Assembly (NCBI GenBank): GCA_947487765.1
Contig: CANKXO010000001.1
Span: 1-64,000, forward strand
DNA: 64,000 nt
Reading direction: 5' to 3'
From: an uncultured Pseudomonadales bacterium
GTDB lineage: Bacteria > Pseudomonadota > Gammaproteobacteria > Pseudomonadales > Cellvibrionaceae
Shown: one piece after another, positions 45,611 through 54,506 of the stretch
Layout: every line of letters starts with the position of its first letter
Position numbering within the stretch: the stretch's first letter is position 1
Translations under genes and position numbers: made by a program
Notes under the pieces: generated by a model
The model's input: the letters and a program-made list of their open reading frames with translations, nothing else
Told to the model about the DNA's origin: nothing
Database searches by the model: none

Positions 45611-46888
45611 ATGAAAGCGGTTAGTATCGATAATAAAAAAATCAGCCAGCCTTCATCAATAATGATTGATACATGGGCTAAAAAGCTGGTATTTAAATGG
45701 TTAGATCAATTTAATGAAGGCAGTTTAGTGATAGAAGATGGTGGCGAATATCATCACTTTGGACAAACTGTACAAGAAACAAGTATTACTGCAAGAATTA
45801 TTGTTCATCATGATTCCGTTTACCGGGATATTTTATTTAACGGTACCGTTGGTGCTGGTGAAGCCTATATGCGTGGTTCTTGGAGTTCGCCAAATCTCGT
45901 TGATGTAGTGCGTATTATGTGCCAGAACATGGAGCTGGTTAATCAAATTAATTCTGGCTGGTCTAATCTTAATAAGACACTCGCCGCATGGTTTCATCGT
46001 TTTCGTGCGAACAATAAGAAAAATGCAAAGCTAAATATTGCAGCACATTATGACTTAGGTAATGACTTCTTTTCATTATTTCTCGATCCCACAATGATGT
46101 ACTCCTCTGCGATTTACCCCAATGAAACAACATCTTTGGATGAAGCTGCCATTTATAAGCTAGACCATATTTGCCGACAGCTACAACTCAATGAGAGAGA
46201 TCACCTATTGGAAATAGGAACAGGGTGGGGTGGTATGGCCATATATGCAGCCAAGCATTATGGTTGTAGAGTGACAACGACAACTATTTCTAAAGAGCAA
46301 TATTCTCATGCCGTGGAGCAGGTGGCTGCTGCAGGTTTAAACGATAAGGTTACGGTATTACTTGACGATTACCGAGATCTGCAATGTGGGCCAGATGGCA
46401 AGTTTGATAAATTGGTCTCTATCGAAATGATAGAGGCTGTTGGGCCTCAGTATTATCCAGAATATTTCTCTACGTGTAGTCAGTTGCTTAAAAAAGATGG
46501 CTTAATGTTGATACAAAGTATCACTATGCCCGATCAACGTTATGAGTTAACCAGTGAGCAAGCTGATTTTATTCAGCAGTATATTTTTCCCGGCGGGCAT
46601 TTGCCTTGTCCATCTATACTGACGGAGCACATAGCTAAAAATACTGATATGCAAGTAGTTGGAATAGAAGATATCACTCTAGATTATGCAAAGACTTTAC
46701 AGGATTGGCGAGAACGGTTTTTAGAGAACTTGGCAGTGGTTAAATCGATGGGTTACGACGAAGTCTTTATCCGTATGTGGGATTTTTATTTAAGTTACTG
46801 TGAAGGAGGTTTCCGTGAGCGAACCATTGGAACCCTTCAAATATTAATGGCAAAACCTCGATGTTTGCAGTTGCCTCAGGTCGTCTAA
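45611..46888 (+). CDS. Cyclopropane-fatty-acyl-phospholipid synthase-like methyltransferase
   Basis: A 425-residue protein. An N-terminal Cfa-specific domain reaches about 140, then the SAM domain with YDLGNDFFSLFLDPTMMYSSA, LLEIGTGWGGMAIYAA and SIEMIEAVG. The C-terminus (WDFYLSYCEGGFRERTIG) is typical of Cfa. It transfers a methyl(ene) group from SAM to the double bond of acyl chains. In RpoE-ChrR regulons the linked Cfa-type enzymes add protective methyl or ring groups; which product is made here is not known. Confidence 0.9.
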   Translation: MKAVSIDNKKISQPSSIMIDTWAKKLVFKWLDQFNEGSLVIEDGGEYHHFGQTVQETSITARIIVHHDSVYRDILFNGTVGAGEAYMRGSWSSPNLVDVVRIMCQNMELVNQINSGWSNLNKTLAAWFHRFRANNKKNAKLNIAAHYDLGNDFFSLFLDPTMMYSSAIYPNETTSLDEAAIYKLDHICRQLQLNERDHLLEIGTGWGGMAIYAAKHYGCRVTTTTISKEQYSHAVEQVAAAGLNDKVTVLLDDYRDLQCGPDGKFDKLVSIEMIEAVGPQYYPEYFSTCSQLLKKDGLMLIQSITMPDQRYELTSEQADFIQQYIFPGGHLPCPSILTEHIAKNTDMQVVGIEDITLDYAKTLQDWRERFLENLAVVKSMGYDEVFIRMWDFYLSYCEGGFRERTIGTLQILMAKPRCLQLPQVV

Positions 46889-46914
46889 CTTAACTGTATG
46901 AAACAGGCTTTGTT

Positions 46915-47703
46915 ATGAATATTATTGTACTCATCATGCTATTGGTTGTTGCTAACAACGCTTTTGCAGTATCCAATTATTGCCCGAAAGGTGTGTCTGA
47001 TAATGGGTATGCATCTATTATTGGTTTGGCAAGTGATACTGTCAGCGGTGAGCCAATGTACTGTGAGTATCATTACTCGCAGGATTTAGGCAATCGTTTT
47101 ATTGTTGAGTACCGTAATCTGTCACAGGAAGTCATCGCTAAAAAGGAACTGGACTATTCGACCGATAGGTTAAAGCCAGATGTTATTCAAAAGGATTTTA
47201 GGCATGGTGAGTTACGCGAGATGCTATCTAACCAATCTGCATCAAATGGTATTGATGTTCGTTACCGGAAACCCAATAAAGAAAAAACCAAAGCCGTTAA
47301 TTTAACCGCATCGGATAAACTGGTGATTGATGCGGGTTTTGATCCTGCAATTCGTCAGTCCTGGGATAAATTGCTAGCCGGGCAAAAGCTTAAAATGGAT
47401 TTTTTATCGCCAGTACATTTACGCAAAATTGCTTTGACTATAGAGATGGCTGCTGGCGAACGGTGCAACAAAGAAATATATGACCAAGTATCTCAGGCTT
47501 GTTTTTTAATTCATCCCAGTAATGTGCTGATTAACTTGTTTGTACAACCATTAGCCCTGATTTACGATAAACAAAGCCAACGATTATTAGTGTATAAAGG
47601 CAATGTAAATATCACCGCAGAAGATGGTTCGACAATGAAAGCGGTTATTCAGTATCACTACAGTGATCAAGTCGAACAACTTTCTAGCCGAATCATTAAC
47701 TAG
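46915..47703 (+). CDS. Exported protein of unknown function at the end of the lipid operon
   Basis: A 262-residue protein with a signal peptide (MNIIVLIMLLVVANNAFA). The mature part has five cysteines and motifs such as SGEPMYCEYHY, DAGFDPAIRQSWDKLLAGQ and SPVHLRKIAL. I do not recognise the family. It follows the Cfa-like gene by 26 bases on the same strand, so it is likely in the same transcript and may act on the cell envelope. Confidence 0.75.
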   Translation: MNIIVLIMLLVVANNAFAVSNYCPKGVSDNGYASIIGLASDTVSGEPMYCEYHYSQDLGNRFIVEYRNLSQEVIAKKELDYSTDRLKPDVIQKDFRHGELREMLSNQSASNGIDVRYRKPNKEKTKAVNLTASDKLVIDAGFDPAIRQSWDKLLAGQKLKMDFLSPVHLRKIALTIEMAAGERCNKEIYDQVSQACFLIHPSNVLINLFVQPLALIYDKQSQRLLVYKGNVNITAEDGSTMKAVIQYHYSDQVEQLSSRIIN

Positions 47704-47742
47704 GCCGTTGTATGAAAACGAGGGCTACCTTCCGATTGCTTT

Positions 47743-48720
47743 CTAACGAGTACTTCCTGGCGGAACACCAAATATACGTTTGAATGCACGAGAGAAAGCA
47801 GCCTCTGATTGATAGCCGAATCGTTCTGCAACTACAGCAAGAGAGACCGAGGTTTCTTTAATCTGTGTGCGTGCTAATTGCATGCGTAAGTTAGTTAAAT
47901 AATGCATGGCAGATTCACTCACTAACTGAGTAAATCGAGCCGAAAACCCTGAGCGTGACATCCCCACTTCTTTTGCTAATAATGCAACAGACCATTCTTT
48001 TTGGGGCTCTCGATGTATAAGTGTCAGTGCTTTGCCTATTTGCGTATCGCGTAGTGCGCTCAGCCAGCCTTGTTGAGATTCACTTGATGAATCAATCCAG
48101 GAACGGATTGCCTGAATAATTAAAATATCGGCTAAGTGTGTAACAACCGTTTCTCCTCCGAGCCTTTGCTCCTTTGCTTCGCGAGCAATCAGGCGGAGTG
48201 TGCTGTGTAGCCAATGTCCCTCATCATCATCCCAACTTTCTATGTGTAATACTGTTGGCAGTAACTTAATTAGTTGCTGTGCTGCTATTTGATCAAACTG
48301 TACAACGCCACATGTCAGATGAGTGAAATCACCTCCGCCACCATGGCGCATAATTTCATAACGTTCACTGATTTTTTCGACAGGAATATCAAATAGCGCA
48401 TCGATGGTAGCACCGGAATCACTTCGAATAATATGACCTGTTCCATGGGGTACCAACGCTAAGCTGCCTTGGCGAAGTAAGCGTGGTTCTTCTCCTTTCA
48501 TCTCCAGCCAAAAGTGGCCAGCAGTAACAATGTGGAACATCATACAACTATCAAATGGGGGTAATTCTATACCCCATGGAGCAGTGAGTTCTGAGCGGCA
48601 ATAAAGGGTGCCAGTAAGCCGCAATAGATGTAGTGTTTCTCCAATAGGGTCTGAAGAAGCCTTAGTATCAAGAGCTTGCTTGGATCGTTGTGTGTATGCC
48701 ATAGGTATTGATTTTGCCAT
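47743..48720 (-). CDS. AraC family regulator with cupin sensor
   Basis: A 325-residue protein. An N-terminal AraC-type cupin (MFHIVTAGHFWLEMKGEEPRLLRQGSLALVPHG in pieces) covers about 35-190, and the C-terminal DNA-binding domain about 225-325, with WSVALLAKEVGMSRSGFSAR and SLAVVAERFGYQSEAAFSRAFKR. It is divergent from the oxidoreductase gene at 48883, which it probably controls. The effector is unknown. Confidence 0.9.
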   Translation of the reverse strand: MAKSIPMAYTQRSKQALDTKASSDPIGETLHLLRLTGTLYCRSELTAPWGIELPPFDSCMMFHIVTAGHFWLEMKGEEPRLLRQGSLALVPHGTGHIIRSDSGATIDALFDIPVEKISERYEIMRHGGGGDFTHLTCGVVQFDQIAAQQLIKLLPTVLHIESWDDDEGHWLHSTLRLIAREAKEQRLGGETVVTHLADILIIQAIRSWIDSSSESQQGWLSALRDTQIGKALTLIHREPQKEWSVALLAKEVGMSRSGFSARFTQLVSESAMHYLTNLRMQLARTQIKETSVSLAVVAERFGYQSEAAFSRAFKRIFGVPPGSTR

Positions 48721-48882
48721 ATGAATTGATCTTAAGTCTATAATTTTGGACTTAAGGATAAATATAATAGATTTTTAATGATTGTTAGTCTTTCTGTTGT
48801 TATCGATAATTACCCCATCGCTGATGGTGATGAAATTGCTATTTCATTATCGGCATCAACTAAACTAGATAGGAATTTAACG

Positions 48883-49599
48883 ATGAAACAACCATTAACG
48901 ACTCACTCTACTCGTATATTTATTTGGGTGGCACACCCTAAATCGGATTCTTTATGTCAGGCACTAGCGAATAGTTATGCAACTGGCTTGAGTGGCAAAG
49001 GTATAGAAATACGGCAAATGGCTCTCAGTCAGATGTCATTTTCTACTGAATTTGCGGGTTATGATGGTGCTGAGCCATTGGAATCAGACTTGAAAGCTTG
49101 GCAAGAAAATATCACTTGGGCAGATCATTTATTGTTTGTATACCCCTATTGGTGGGGGGCTATGCCGGCTAAGGCAAAAGCAGTACTGGATCGCGCTTTA
49201 TTACCGGGTTTTGGTTTTAAATATCATCGCAAAGGCATGGGCTGGGAAAAATTACTAAAAGGAAAAACGGCAGACGTTATTATTACATCGGATACACCTC
49301 CTTTGCTGGATACTTTCTTATACGGAAAGCCTGCGAGACGGGTAATTAAAAATCAGGTACTGAATTTTTGCGGTATAGAGGCTAAAAATATTATTCAGTT
49401 CGGTTCAGTTAAAATGTCTGATGCTGAAAAAATTCAGCAATGGCTTAAAAAGGCAGAAAAAATGGGTGAAAAAATAGCACCTACAATGACTAAAACAAAA
49501 CAATCATCTTGGCCTTTATCATTATTTAGGAAGACATCCCTTAATACTGAATTAACAGCGGCCCATTTGAACCCGGTTACGAAAGGAGAAAACCTATGA
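48883..49599 (+). CDS. NAD(P)H-dependent oxidoreductase (flavodoxin-fold, quinone reductase-like)
   Basis: About 238 residues. IFIWVAHPKSDSLCQALANSY is the FMN-binding start, and HLLFVYPYWWGAMPAKAKAVLDRALLPGFGFKY (in pieces) is the conserved core of the Kef-ancillary/MdaB/NQO-like family. It reduces quinones or electrophiles with NAD(P)H. ATG 48883 is chosen since AGGA lies eight bases upstream; an in-frame ATG at 48778 adds 35 unlikely residues. The stop overlaps the next gene (ATGA). It is divergent from the AraC regulator. Confidence 0.88.
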   Translation: MKQPLTTHSTRIFIWVAHPKSDSLCQALANSYATGLSGKGIEIRQMALSQMSFSTEFAGYDGAEPLESDLKAWQENITWADHLLFVYPYWWGAMPAKAKAVLDRALLPGFGFKYHRKGMGWEKLLKGKTADVIITSDTPPLLDTFLYGKPARRVIKNQVLNFCGIEAKNIIQFGSVKMSDAEKIQQWLKKAEKMGEKIAPTMTKTKQSSWPLSLFRKTSLNTELTAAHLNPVTKGENL

Positions 49600-50093
49600 G
49601 CCTTGAATGGACATTATTATTGTTAGGGTTTTCGGCAATCATTTGCGCAATGGTATCGGGCGTTTTTTTAACGTTTTCAGACTTCGTCATGAAATCGTTG
49701 ATAACAATAGACCCATTGAGTGGTGTGCAATCAATGCAGATGATTAACCAAAAAGTATATGGCTCCGTTTTTCTTATACTGTTAATAGGAATGGCTATGG
49801 TCTCTATGATTATTATTGCCTTAAGCTATTTAACTCTATCAGGTCTGGTATTTATCTGGGTTGTTTCTGGGGCCGTGAGCTATCTCTTTGGTGTCTTTTT
49901 TGTGACTGTTGCCTTCAATGTTCCTATGAATAAATATCTGGACCGACTTGATCCTTCGTTAATCGATACGGCATCTTATTGGAAAACCTACGTATTTTCT
50001 TGGACTCGCTGGAATCATATTCGCACCATTGCATCGGCATATGCCAGTATTAGTTTTTTTGTTGGCTGTATGTTGATACTCTTAAATTATTAA
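49596..50093 (+). CDS. DUF1772 (anthrone oxygenase family) membrane protein
   Basis: A 165-residue protein with four membrane segments (about 7-30, 52-75, 83-105 and 145-163) and the family motifs VSGVFLTFSDFVM and VAFNVPMNKYLD, then WNHIRTIASAYAS. The family includes anthrone oxygenase-like and uncharacterised proteins. AAAGGAG precedes the ATG, which overlaps the oxidoreductase stop by four bases, so both are made from one message. It may deal with quinone-like compounds with its partner. Confidence 0.88.
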   Translation: MSLEWTLLLLGFSAIICAMVSGVFLTFSDFVMKSLITIDPLSGVQSMQMINQKVYGSVFLILLIGMAMVSMIIIALSYLTLSGLVFIWVVSGAVSYLFGVFFVTVAFNVPMNKYLDRLDPSLIDTASYWKTYVFSWTRWNHIRTIASAYASISFFVGCMLILLNY

Positions 50094-50103
50094 ATATCAG
50101 TAA

Positions 50104-50140
50104 AAGGCGTATAAAAAGCATTATGCTTTTTATACGCCTT
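50104..50140. terminator. Bidirectional terminator between convergent genes
   Basis: A perfect 17-bp stem (AAGGCGTATAAAAAGCA and its complement) with a three-base loop, only 10 bases after the DUF1772 stop and 20 bases before the end of the convergent gene. Runs of A and T on both flanks fit use in both directions. Confidence 0.85.
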
Positions 50141-50159
50141 AATGATTTTTGTCATTACT

Positions 50160-50534
50160 TTAAAACTGTTCTTCTACCGTAAAATCATCTTCAAATAAAT
50201 GCCACTCATTATTCTCTTTAATCCATAGCTCTTTGGCGATAAAACCTTTACCGACATTCATCGACCATTGGGCTGACAAGATCGCACGGTTTGTATCAAT
50301 GACTTCCACTTTACTGTCGGTATAAACAAGGTTGTTGGCATTAGTAGAGCTAACGAAATTGTTCCAAAACTCATAGATTGCTTCTCGACCCTCGAAGCTA
50401 CCCATAGGCCTCGCATGCATAATGGCAGCATGTGTGTATTTATCGGCGCAGGCTTTTACGTCACCTCGGTTAAAAGACTCAATCCATCGTTTACTGGTTT
50501 CTAACACTTCAGTTGTAACTGTATTGTCGTTCAT
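50160..50534 (-). CDS. SnoaL-like/DUF4440 cytosolic protein
   Basis: A 124-residue NTF2-like protein: SKRWIESFNRGDVKACADKYT, HARPMGSFEGREAIYEFW and LFEDDFTVEEQF. It has no signal peptide, unlike the one at 13.6 kb. It is divergent from a LysR regulator with 94 bases between, so it is a likely target of that regulator. Substrate or partner is unknown. Confidence 0.85.
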   Translation of the reverse strand: MNDNTVTTEVLETSKRWIESFNRGDVKACADKYTHAAIMHARPMGSFEGREAIYEFWNNFVSSTNANNLVYTDSKVEVIDTNRAILSAQWSMNVGKGFIAKELWIKENNEWHLFEDDFTVEEQF

Positions 50535-50628
50535 TCGTATTCTCCGCTATTTCGTGATTTAGACTATGTAGAGCATATTAATGTTTAAAAAATTGTATAT
50601 AAATGCTCTATTTGTTAAATTACTGTTC

Positions 50629-51528
50629 ATGAAAAGTGAACAAAAGAATATGTTTCTCTGGCTTACAGTTTTTAATGAGGTCATAAAGCAGGGTAGTTTT
50701 ACGGCTGCGGCTGAAAAACTAAACCTGACAAAGTCTGGCGTCAGTCAGCATGTAAGCCATCTTGAGCAGCATTTTGATGTGCAGTTATTAACGCGTTCTA
50801 CTCGGAGTTTAAGTTTAACAACGGCAGGTAAGAGCCTATTTCAGCGCAGTGAAGAATTAAAAACGTTATTGGATATCACTATTGATGAAGTTAATCAGGG
50901 AAAGCAACAGCCCGCAGGCCGCTTAAGTATCACTGCCCCTCAAGCTTTAGTGAAACCACTAGTGTTGCCTGCTATTCAACAGCTACTTAAACGTTTCCCT
51001 GAAATAGACCCTCATCTTATCGTTGATGACAGTCATCAAGATATTGTGAAAGAAGGAATCGATATTGCTATTCGTGTGGGTGAGCTCAAAGATAGTGACC
51101 TTAAGGCAAAAAAAATTGGTGAGCAGAGAGAGATATTGATTGCTTCAACTCACTATCTTGCGGCCCTAAGTGAGACAATTGATATAGAGAACCTGGGCAG
51201 GCATCCCTTTATTGCGACTAGTTGGCAGACAATGGAGTATCTTGACCGATCATTTGAAGGTGAAAATAAGTCAATGCAAAATGAGCTACTTAAACCTAAA
51301 TTCAAAGTTAATAATGCAAATACTGCATTAGAGTTGGCCTTATTGGGCTCGGGTATTGCTTTGCTGCCAGACACTTATGTTAAACAGTATACTCAATCCG
51401 GTCAGTTGCAACATGTATTGAGCCATTTGCACACAAAGTCAGATAATATCTATTATGTTCATGCCTATAAGCGCAATATTCCCTTGAAGGCCAAGTGGTT
51501 TTTAGAGTTTGTGAGTCGGCAGTTATAA
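50629..51528 (+). CDS. LysR family transcriptional regulator
   Basis: About 299 residues. The N-terminal helix-turn-helix reads FNEVIKQGSFTAAAEKLNLT with SGVSQHVSHLEQHFDVQL; the substrate-binding domain begins near 90 (GRLSITAPQALVKPLVLPAIQ). ATG 50629 gives the normal LysR start; the upstream in-frame ATG 50581 would add 16 unlikely residues. It is divergent from the SnoaL-like gene, the usual layout of a LysR regulator and its target. Confidence 0.92.
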   Translation: MKSEQKNMFLWLTVFNEVIKQGSFTAAAEKLNLTKSGVSQHVSHLEQHFDVQLLTRSTRSLSLTTAGKSLFQRSEELKTLLDITIDEVNQGKQQPAGRLSITAPQALVKPLVLPAIQQLLKRFPEIDPHLIVDDSHQDIVKEGIDIAIRVGELKDSDLKAKKIGEQREILIASTHYLAALSETIDIENLGRHPFIATSWQTMEYLDRSFEGENKSMQNELLKPKFKVNNANTALELALLGSGIALLPDTYVKQYTQSGQLQHVLSHLHTKSDNIYYVHAYKRNIPLKAKWFLEFVSRQL

Positions 51529-51638
51529 GTCAGTTAGCAATGAGTACATTTAGGGAAGGCTTTATCATTTTTGTAACATAAGTGTATTAATATTGTCATT
51601 TCTCCATTGTTGATTAGATATTTAATTGGAATATTTGA

Positions 51639-52352
51639 ATGAAACTACCAAAAAGAAAAGCTAGATGTCATCACTTTTACTGCCTTGCAATGGCTCTGTT
51701 ATTTATGAGTTCTACTGCATCTGCTGATATTTCCCTTAGGCTAGCAGAAGATATTGTTTTACTGGCAGAAAATGGAAAAGCGATTAACAAAAAGTATTCT
51801 CCTGTCAAAGATAATAAGATTACGTTAAAAAATGGCATCAACCAGTTATTGGTACACTACAATGCTGAAGTAGAGGTAGATCGAGAGCTAGGGTATGAAA
51901 CAACAGATACGTTTGTTATTACCTTTGGTAGCGAAAATAAAGCATTAACACTGTCCGTTCCTCTTATCGAAAGTATAAGGGAACTTGATAAGTTTAATAA
52001 AAAACCAAAGTGGAAACTGTTAGATAACCAAGGCCAAACTGTAGAGACCAAAGTGGCAGTATTAAAAAAAGCCGGTGTTCAACTCCGTCGCGATTATGCG
52101 CAGGAGTTACAAGCATTTAACCAGTCAGATTCTATTGCAGCGGTTAAACAACTGGCTATACCGAAAATTACGATAGCAAGTACAGCGCCATTGCCTGCTG
52201 GCTCAGCTCCAGTAACAGTGCCAACATCAACCGCTCCTGCTGTTAGTGCATTAGAAAAAACCAAAGAGGTATCTATCTATACATTGATGTATTGGTATGA
52301 ACAAGCTTCACCTGAAGTGCAAGCGCAGTTTAAGAAGTTAATTAAAGAGTGA
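51639..52352 (+). CDS. Exported DUF2057 (YccT/CsgI-like) protein
   Basis: A 237-residue protein. The signal peptide ends near ASA at 29. The DUF2057 region reads LRLAEDIVLLAENGKAINK, KNGINQLLVHYNAEVE and TDTFVITFGSENKALTL. A Pro/Ala/Thr-rich linker (about 185-215) separates a short C-terminal helix, YTLMYWYEQASPEVQAQFKKL. E. coli YccT (CsgI) affects curli assembly; no curli genes are seen here. It is monocistronic. Confidence 0.85.
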   Translation: MKLPKRKARCHHFYCLAMALLFMSSTASADISLRLAEDIVLLAENGKAINKKYSPVKDNKITLKNGINQLLVHYNAEVEVDRELGYETTDTFVITFGSENKALTLSVPLIESIRELDKFNKKPKWKLLDNQGQTVETKVAVLKKAGVQLRRDYAQELQAFNQSDSIAAVKQLAIPKITIASTAPLPAGSAPVTVPTSTAPAVSALEKTKEVSIYTLMYWYEQASPEVQAQFKKLIKE

Positions 52353-52475
52353 TGGGGTGTATCAGTATTGATGAGTTTGCAGAGATTTTAATGGTTTCGT
52401 TTTAATCTTATCTCTAACCCAATAATTAAATAAGGTGTAACCATATATTACGTTGATTACACCCTTATTTATTCC

Positions 52476-52718
52476 CTAAAGAGTTTCATGGTTATGTTCG
52501 AGAATTTGTTCCCCAAAAGCTGTTATACATGCGTTTTCGAGGTTTTTATACACTCTTGAGCTTTCCATTAGATCATTGGCATGGAAAAACCTTTCATCTT
52601 CATCGATATTCTCATCATGAGCTAAAGAATGAAGCTTTTCATTCAGGTCTCTTAATGCAAGTAGAGTATATCTCGCATTACTCTCGCTGAAACTAATATC
52701 TACGTTTTGACGCTTCAT
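52476..52718 (-). CDS. Small helical protein, possible second immunity or antitoxin-like protein
   Basis: An 80-residue acidic protein: ARYTLLALRDLNEKLHSLAH, DERFFHANDLMESSRVYKNLENA. It is helical, without membrane segments. It lies 22 bases after the Tsi2-like gene on the same strand and so ends the three-gene cassette. It resembles the Tsi2-like gene in size and helical layout but I see no firm sequence match. It may be an extra immunity protein or a former one. Confidence 0.6.
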   Translation of the reverse strand: MKRQNVDISFSESNARYTLLALRDLNEKLHSLAHDENIDEDERFFHANDLMESSRVYKNLENACITAFGEQILEHNHETL

Positions 52719-52740
52719 ATCAAACTAAGGTGTCTATAAC

Positions 52741-52956
52741 CTACTCTAATTCACTAAGGGGTATGCCAACGTCATTTTCAATCCTCTTATACTGAGTTTT
52801 TATTTCGGAATATAATTGGCTTACTTCTACAAAGAATTCTTCGTACTCTGATCTGTTTTTAAGCGTTTCACTATTTAATAACTGCTCGTTGTAGCGAACT
52901 GAATCTCTAAGTGCTTGAACTAATAGAGGGGCGGCAGCATTTGAAATTTCAATCAT
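52741..52956 (-). CDS. Tsi2-like antitoxin/immunity protein
   Basis: A 71-residue acidic helical protein. It compares well with Pseudomonas Tsi2 (77 residues): LLVQALRDSVRYNEQLLNSE, EYEEFFVEVSQLYSEIKTQY and GIPLSEL line up with the two Tsi2 helices and its GLPPYDRL end. Tsi2 dimers bind and neutralise Tse2. The ATG overlaps the toxin stop codon by four bases, so the two are translated together. The match is by eye. Confidence 0.68.
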   Translation of the reverse strand: MIEISNAAAPLLVQALRDSVRYNEQLLNSETLKNRSEYEEFFVEVSQLYSEIKTQYKRIENDVGIPLSELE

Positions 52957-53405
52957 TTTGCTTCCTTCATAATTGAGTCTGAAAATTTATTTAATAATGA
53001 TTTGAATGCAGATATTGGCATGTCGTGAGCTGGAGCAATAGTATAGTGAGTAGCTTTCACACTATCATTGTATGAGTCTTTAACTATTGCTAAACCTTTA
53101 GGTATTTTTGTACCTGCTGGAATTTTATAATGTACCCAATCTTTTCCTTTGGGAACTCCAGGCTGGTCAAAAGTTGATATTCCTCTTGGCCAATGCTTTA
53201 TTTTCACCCAACCATTTTCGATGGTTATATCAGGCTTTCTTATTCTGCCATTCGACATTTTAAATGGAGTTTGTATTAAATCGAATAACCCTGCATTTCT
53301 TTTAATATTTAACCCTCTCCAAAGGTTAATAGGTACAAAACCTTCATAATACTTTTCTAGTTCACCTATCGATATAAATACATCTTTCAAAACTGTTGTT
53401 TGCAT
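52953..53405 (-). CDS. Tse2-like ADP-ribosyltransferase-fold toxin
   Basis: A 150-residue protein. Its C-terminal two thirds line up with Pseudomonas aeruginosa Tse2: KPDITIENG, STFDQPGV, YKIPAGTKIPKGLAIVKDSY, VKATHYTIAPAHDMP and LLNKFSD. In Tse2 the matching parts are PDIVAGRDG, SVFDRAGV, FVIPDGTDIPPDLKVKQDSY and QATHYTIMPAKPM. Tse2 acts inside cells and causes growth arrest. GGGAGA lies six bases before the ATG. The next gene is Tsi2-like. There are no VgrG, Hcp or PAAR genes nearby, so this may be a plain toxin-antitoxin module. Confidence 0.8.
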   Translation of the reverse strand: MQTTVLKDVFISIGELEKYYEGFVPINLWRGLNIKRNAGLFDLIQTPFKMSNGRIRKPDITIENGWVKIKHWPRGISTFDQPGVPKGKDWVHYKIPAGTKIPKGLAIVKDSYNDSVKATHYTIAPAHDMPISAFKSLLNKFSDSIMKEAK

Positions 53406-53517
53406 AGTTTTCTCCCTGATTTAAGCTAAAGTCTAACATCTAAGCTAATATAATATTAATAAAAATTACATAATAAATAAAAAGTGTGATGTATTTTTAT
53501 TTTATTAATTACCATTG

Positions 53518-54453
53518 TCATCGGCGCGTAACCAATAAGCCTGCACAGATAATCAGCATCATGCCAAAAGCTGTTAGTACACTTGGAATGGTAGCGAAAA
53601 ATAAATAATCCCACAGTGCTGCAAAGATAAGATAGCTGTAATCGAATGTGGCAACAGTGGAAGGGCGGGCAGCTTGATAGGCGCCCGCAAGAGCCATGCC
53701 TATTCCGACTAATAAGGCTGCGAGTAGTGTGATGATAAGCCAGTTTAATTGGCTTACTTCAGACCAGTTACTTAATAAATAAGGGAATCTACTGGTTAAT
53801 TCATCTACCGGCTGCCAAAGTAATATAACGACACTCATTACAATCCCCATTAGCAGCAAGACTAGACTCACTGACAGTGATAGCGCCGTGACAGGTTCGT
53901 TTTGACATTTACTGCGAGTGGTAATGTTCGATAACGCATAAAAGAAGCCGCCCAATACCGGCACGACTGTCCAGAAGGTAAAGGCATCACCACCTGGTTG
54001 GAGAATAAATAGTACGCCACTAAACCCCATAAAGCTGGCGATCCAACCGCGTGAGCCTACTGGTTCGCGAAGAGCAAAGGCTGATAGTAAGGTTACAAAA
54101 ACCGGGCTGGTATAAAACCCTGCCGCAATCGTCGATAGGCTTAAAAACGGGATGGCGGCATAAAATGAGGTAAGCATTAAAGTCATGAACAATGCGCGTA
54201 CTAGCGACCATTTTCTTAAGGCATGACCCCATAAGTTTTTGTGTTGGCCTTGTATCAGTGCAAGGATAAAGAATAACGGTAATGCAATAAGTCCGCGTAA
54301 GCTATAAATTTGCCAGAGTGAAAGATCATTACTGAAATGCTTAAATAAGGCATCTTGTACTGACATCATAAACACGGCTGATACGATCAGTATGATACCA
54401 AGTGTTGTTTTATCGGATCGTTGTGCGTGTATTGCCAATGCGAGCTTCTCCAA
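53518..54453 (-). CDS. EamA/DMT family transporter
   Basis: A 311-residue membrane protein with ten predicted helices in two EamA repeats (about 15-145 and 165-305). SLWQIYSLRGLIALPLF and STIAAGFYTSPVFVTLLSAFALREPVG are typical family segments. These are drug/metabolite exporters of varied specificity. It is close to RhaT-like or S-adenosylmethionine uptake relatives in general pattern, but substrate cannot be deduced. It is monocistronic. Confidence 0.88.
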   Translation of the reverse strand: MEKLALAIHAQRSDKTTLGIILIVSAVFMMSVQDALFKHFSNDLSLWQIYSLRGLIALPLFFILALIQGQHKNLWGHALRKWSLVRALFMTLMLTSFYAAIPFLSLSTIAAGFYTSPVFVTLLSAFALREPVGSRGWIASFMGFSGVLFILQPGGDAFTFWTVVPVLGGFFYALSNITTRSKCQNEPVTALSLSVSLVLLLMGIVMSVVILLWQPVDELTSRFPYLLSNWSEVSQLNWLIITLLAALLVGIGMALAGAYQAARPSTVATFDYSYLIFAALWDYLFFATIPSVLTAFGMMLIICAGLLVTRR

Positions 54454-54506
54454 TTCCTGAGTATGTATCAGATACGGACAAAATTAGGGTGGAAGTATCA
54501 ATGTTG

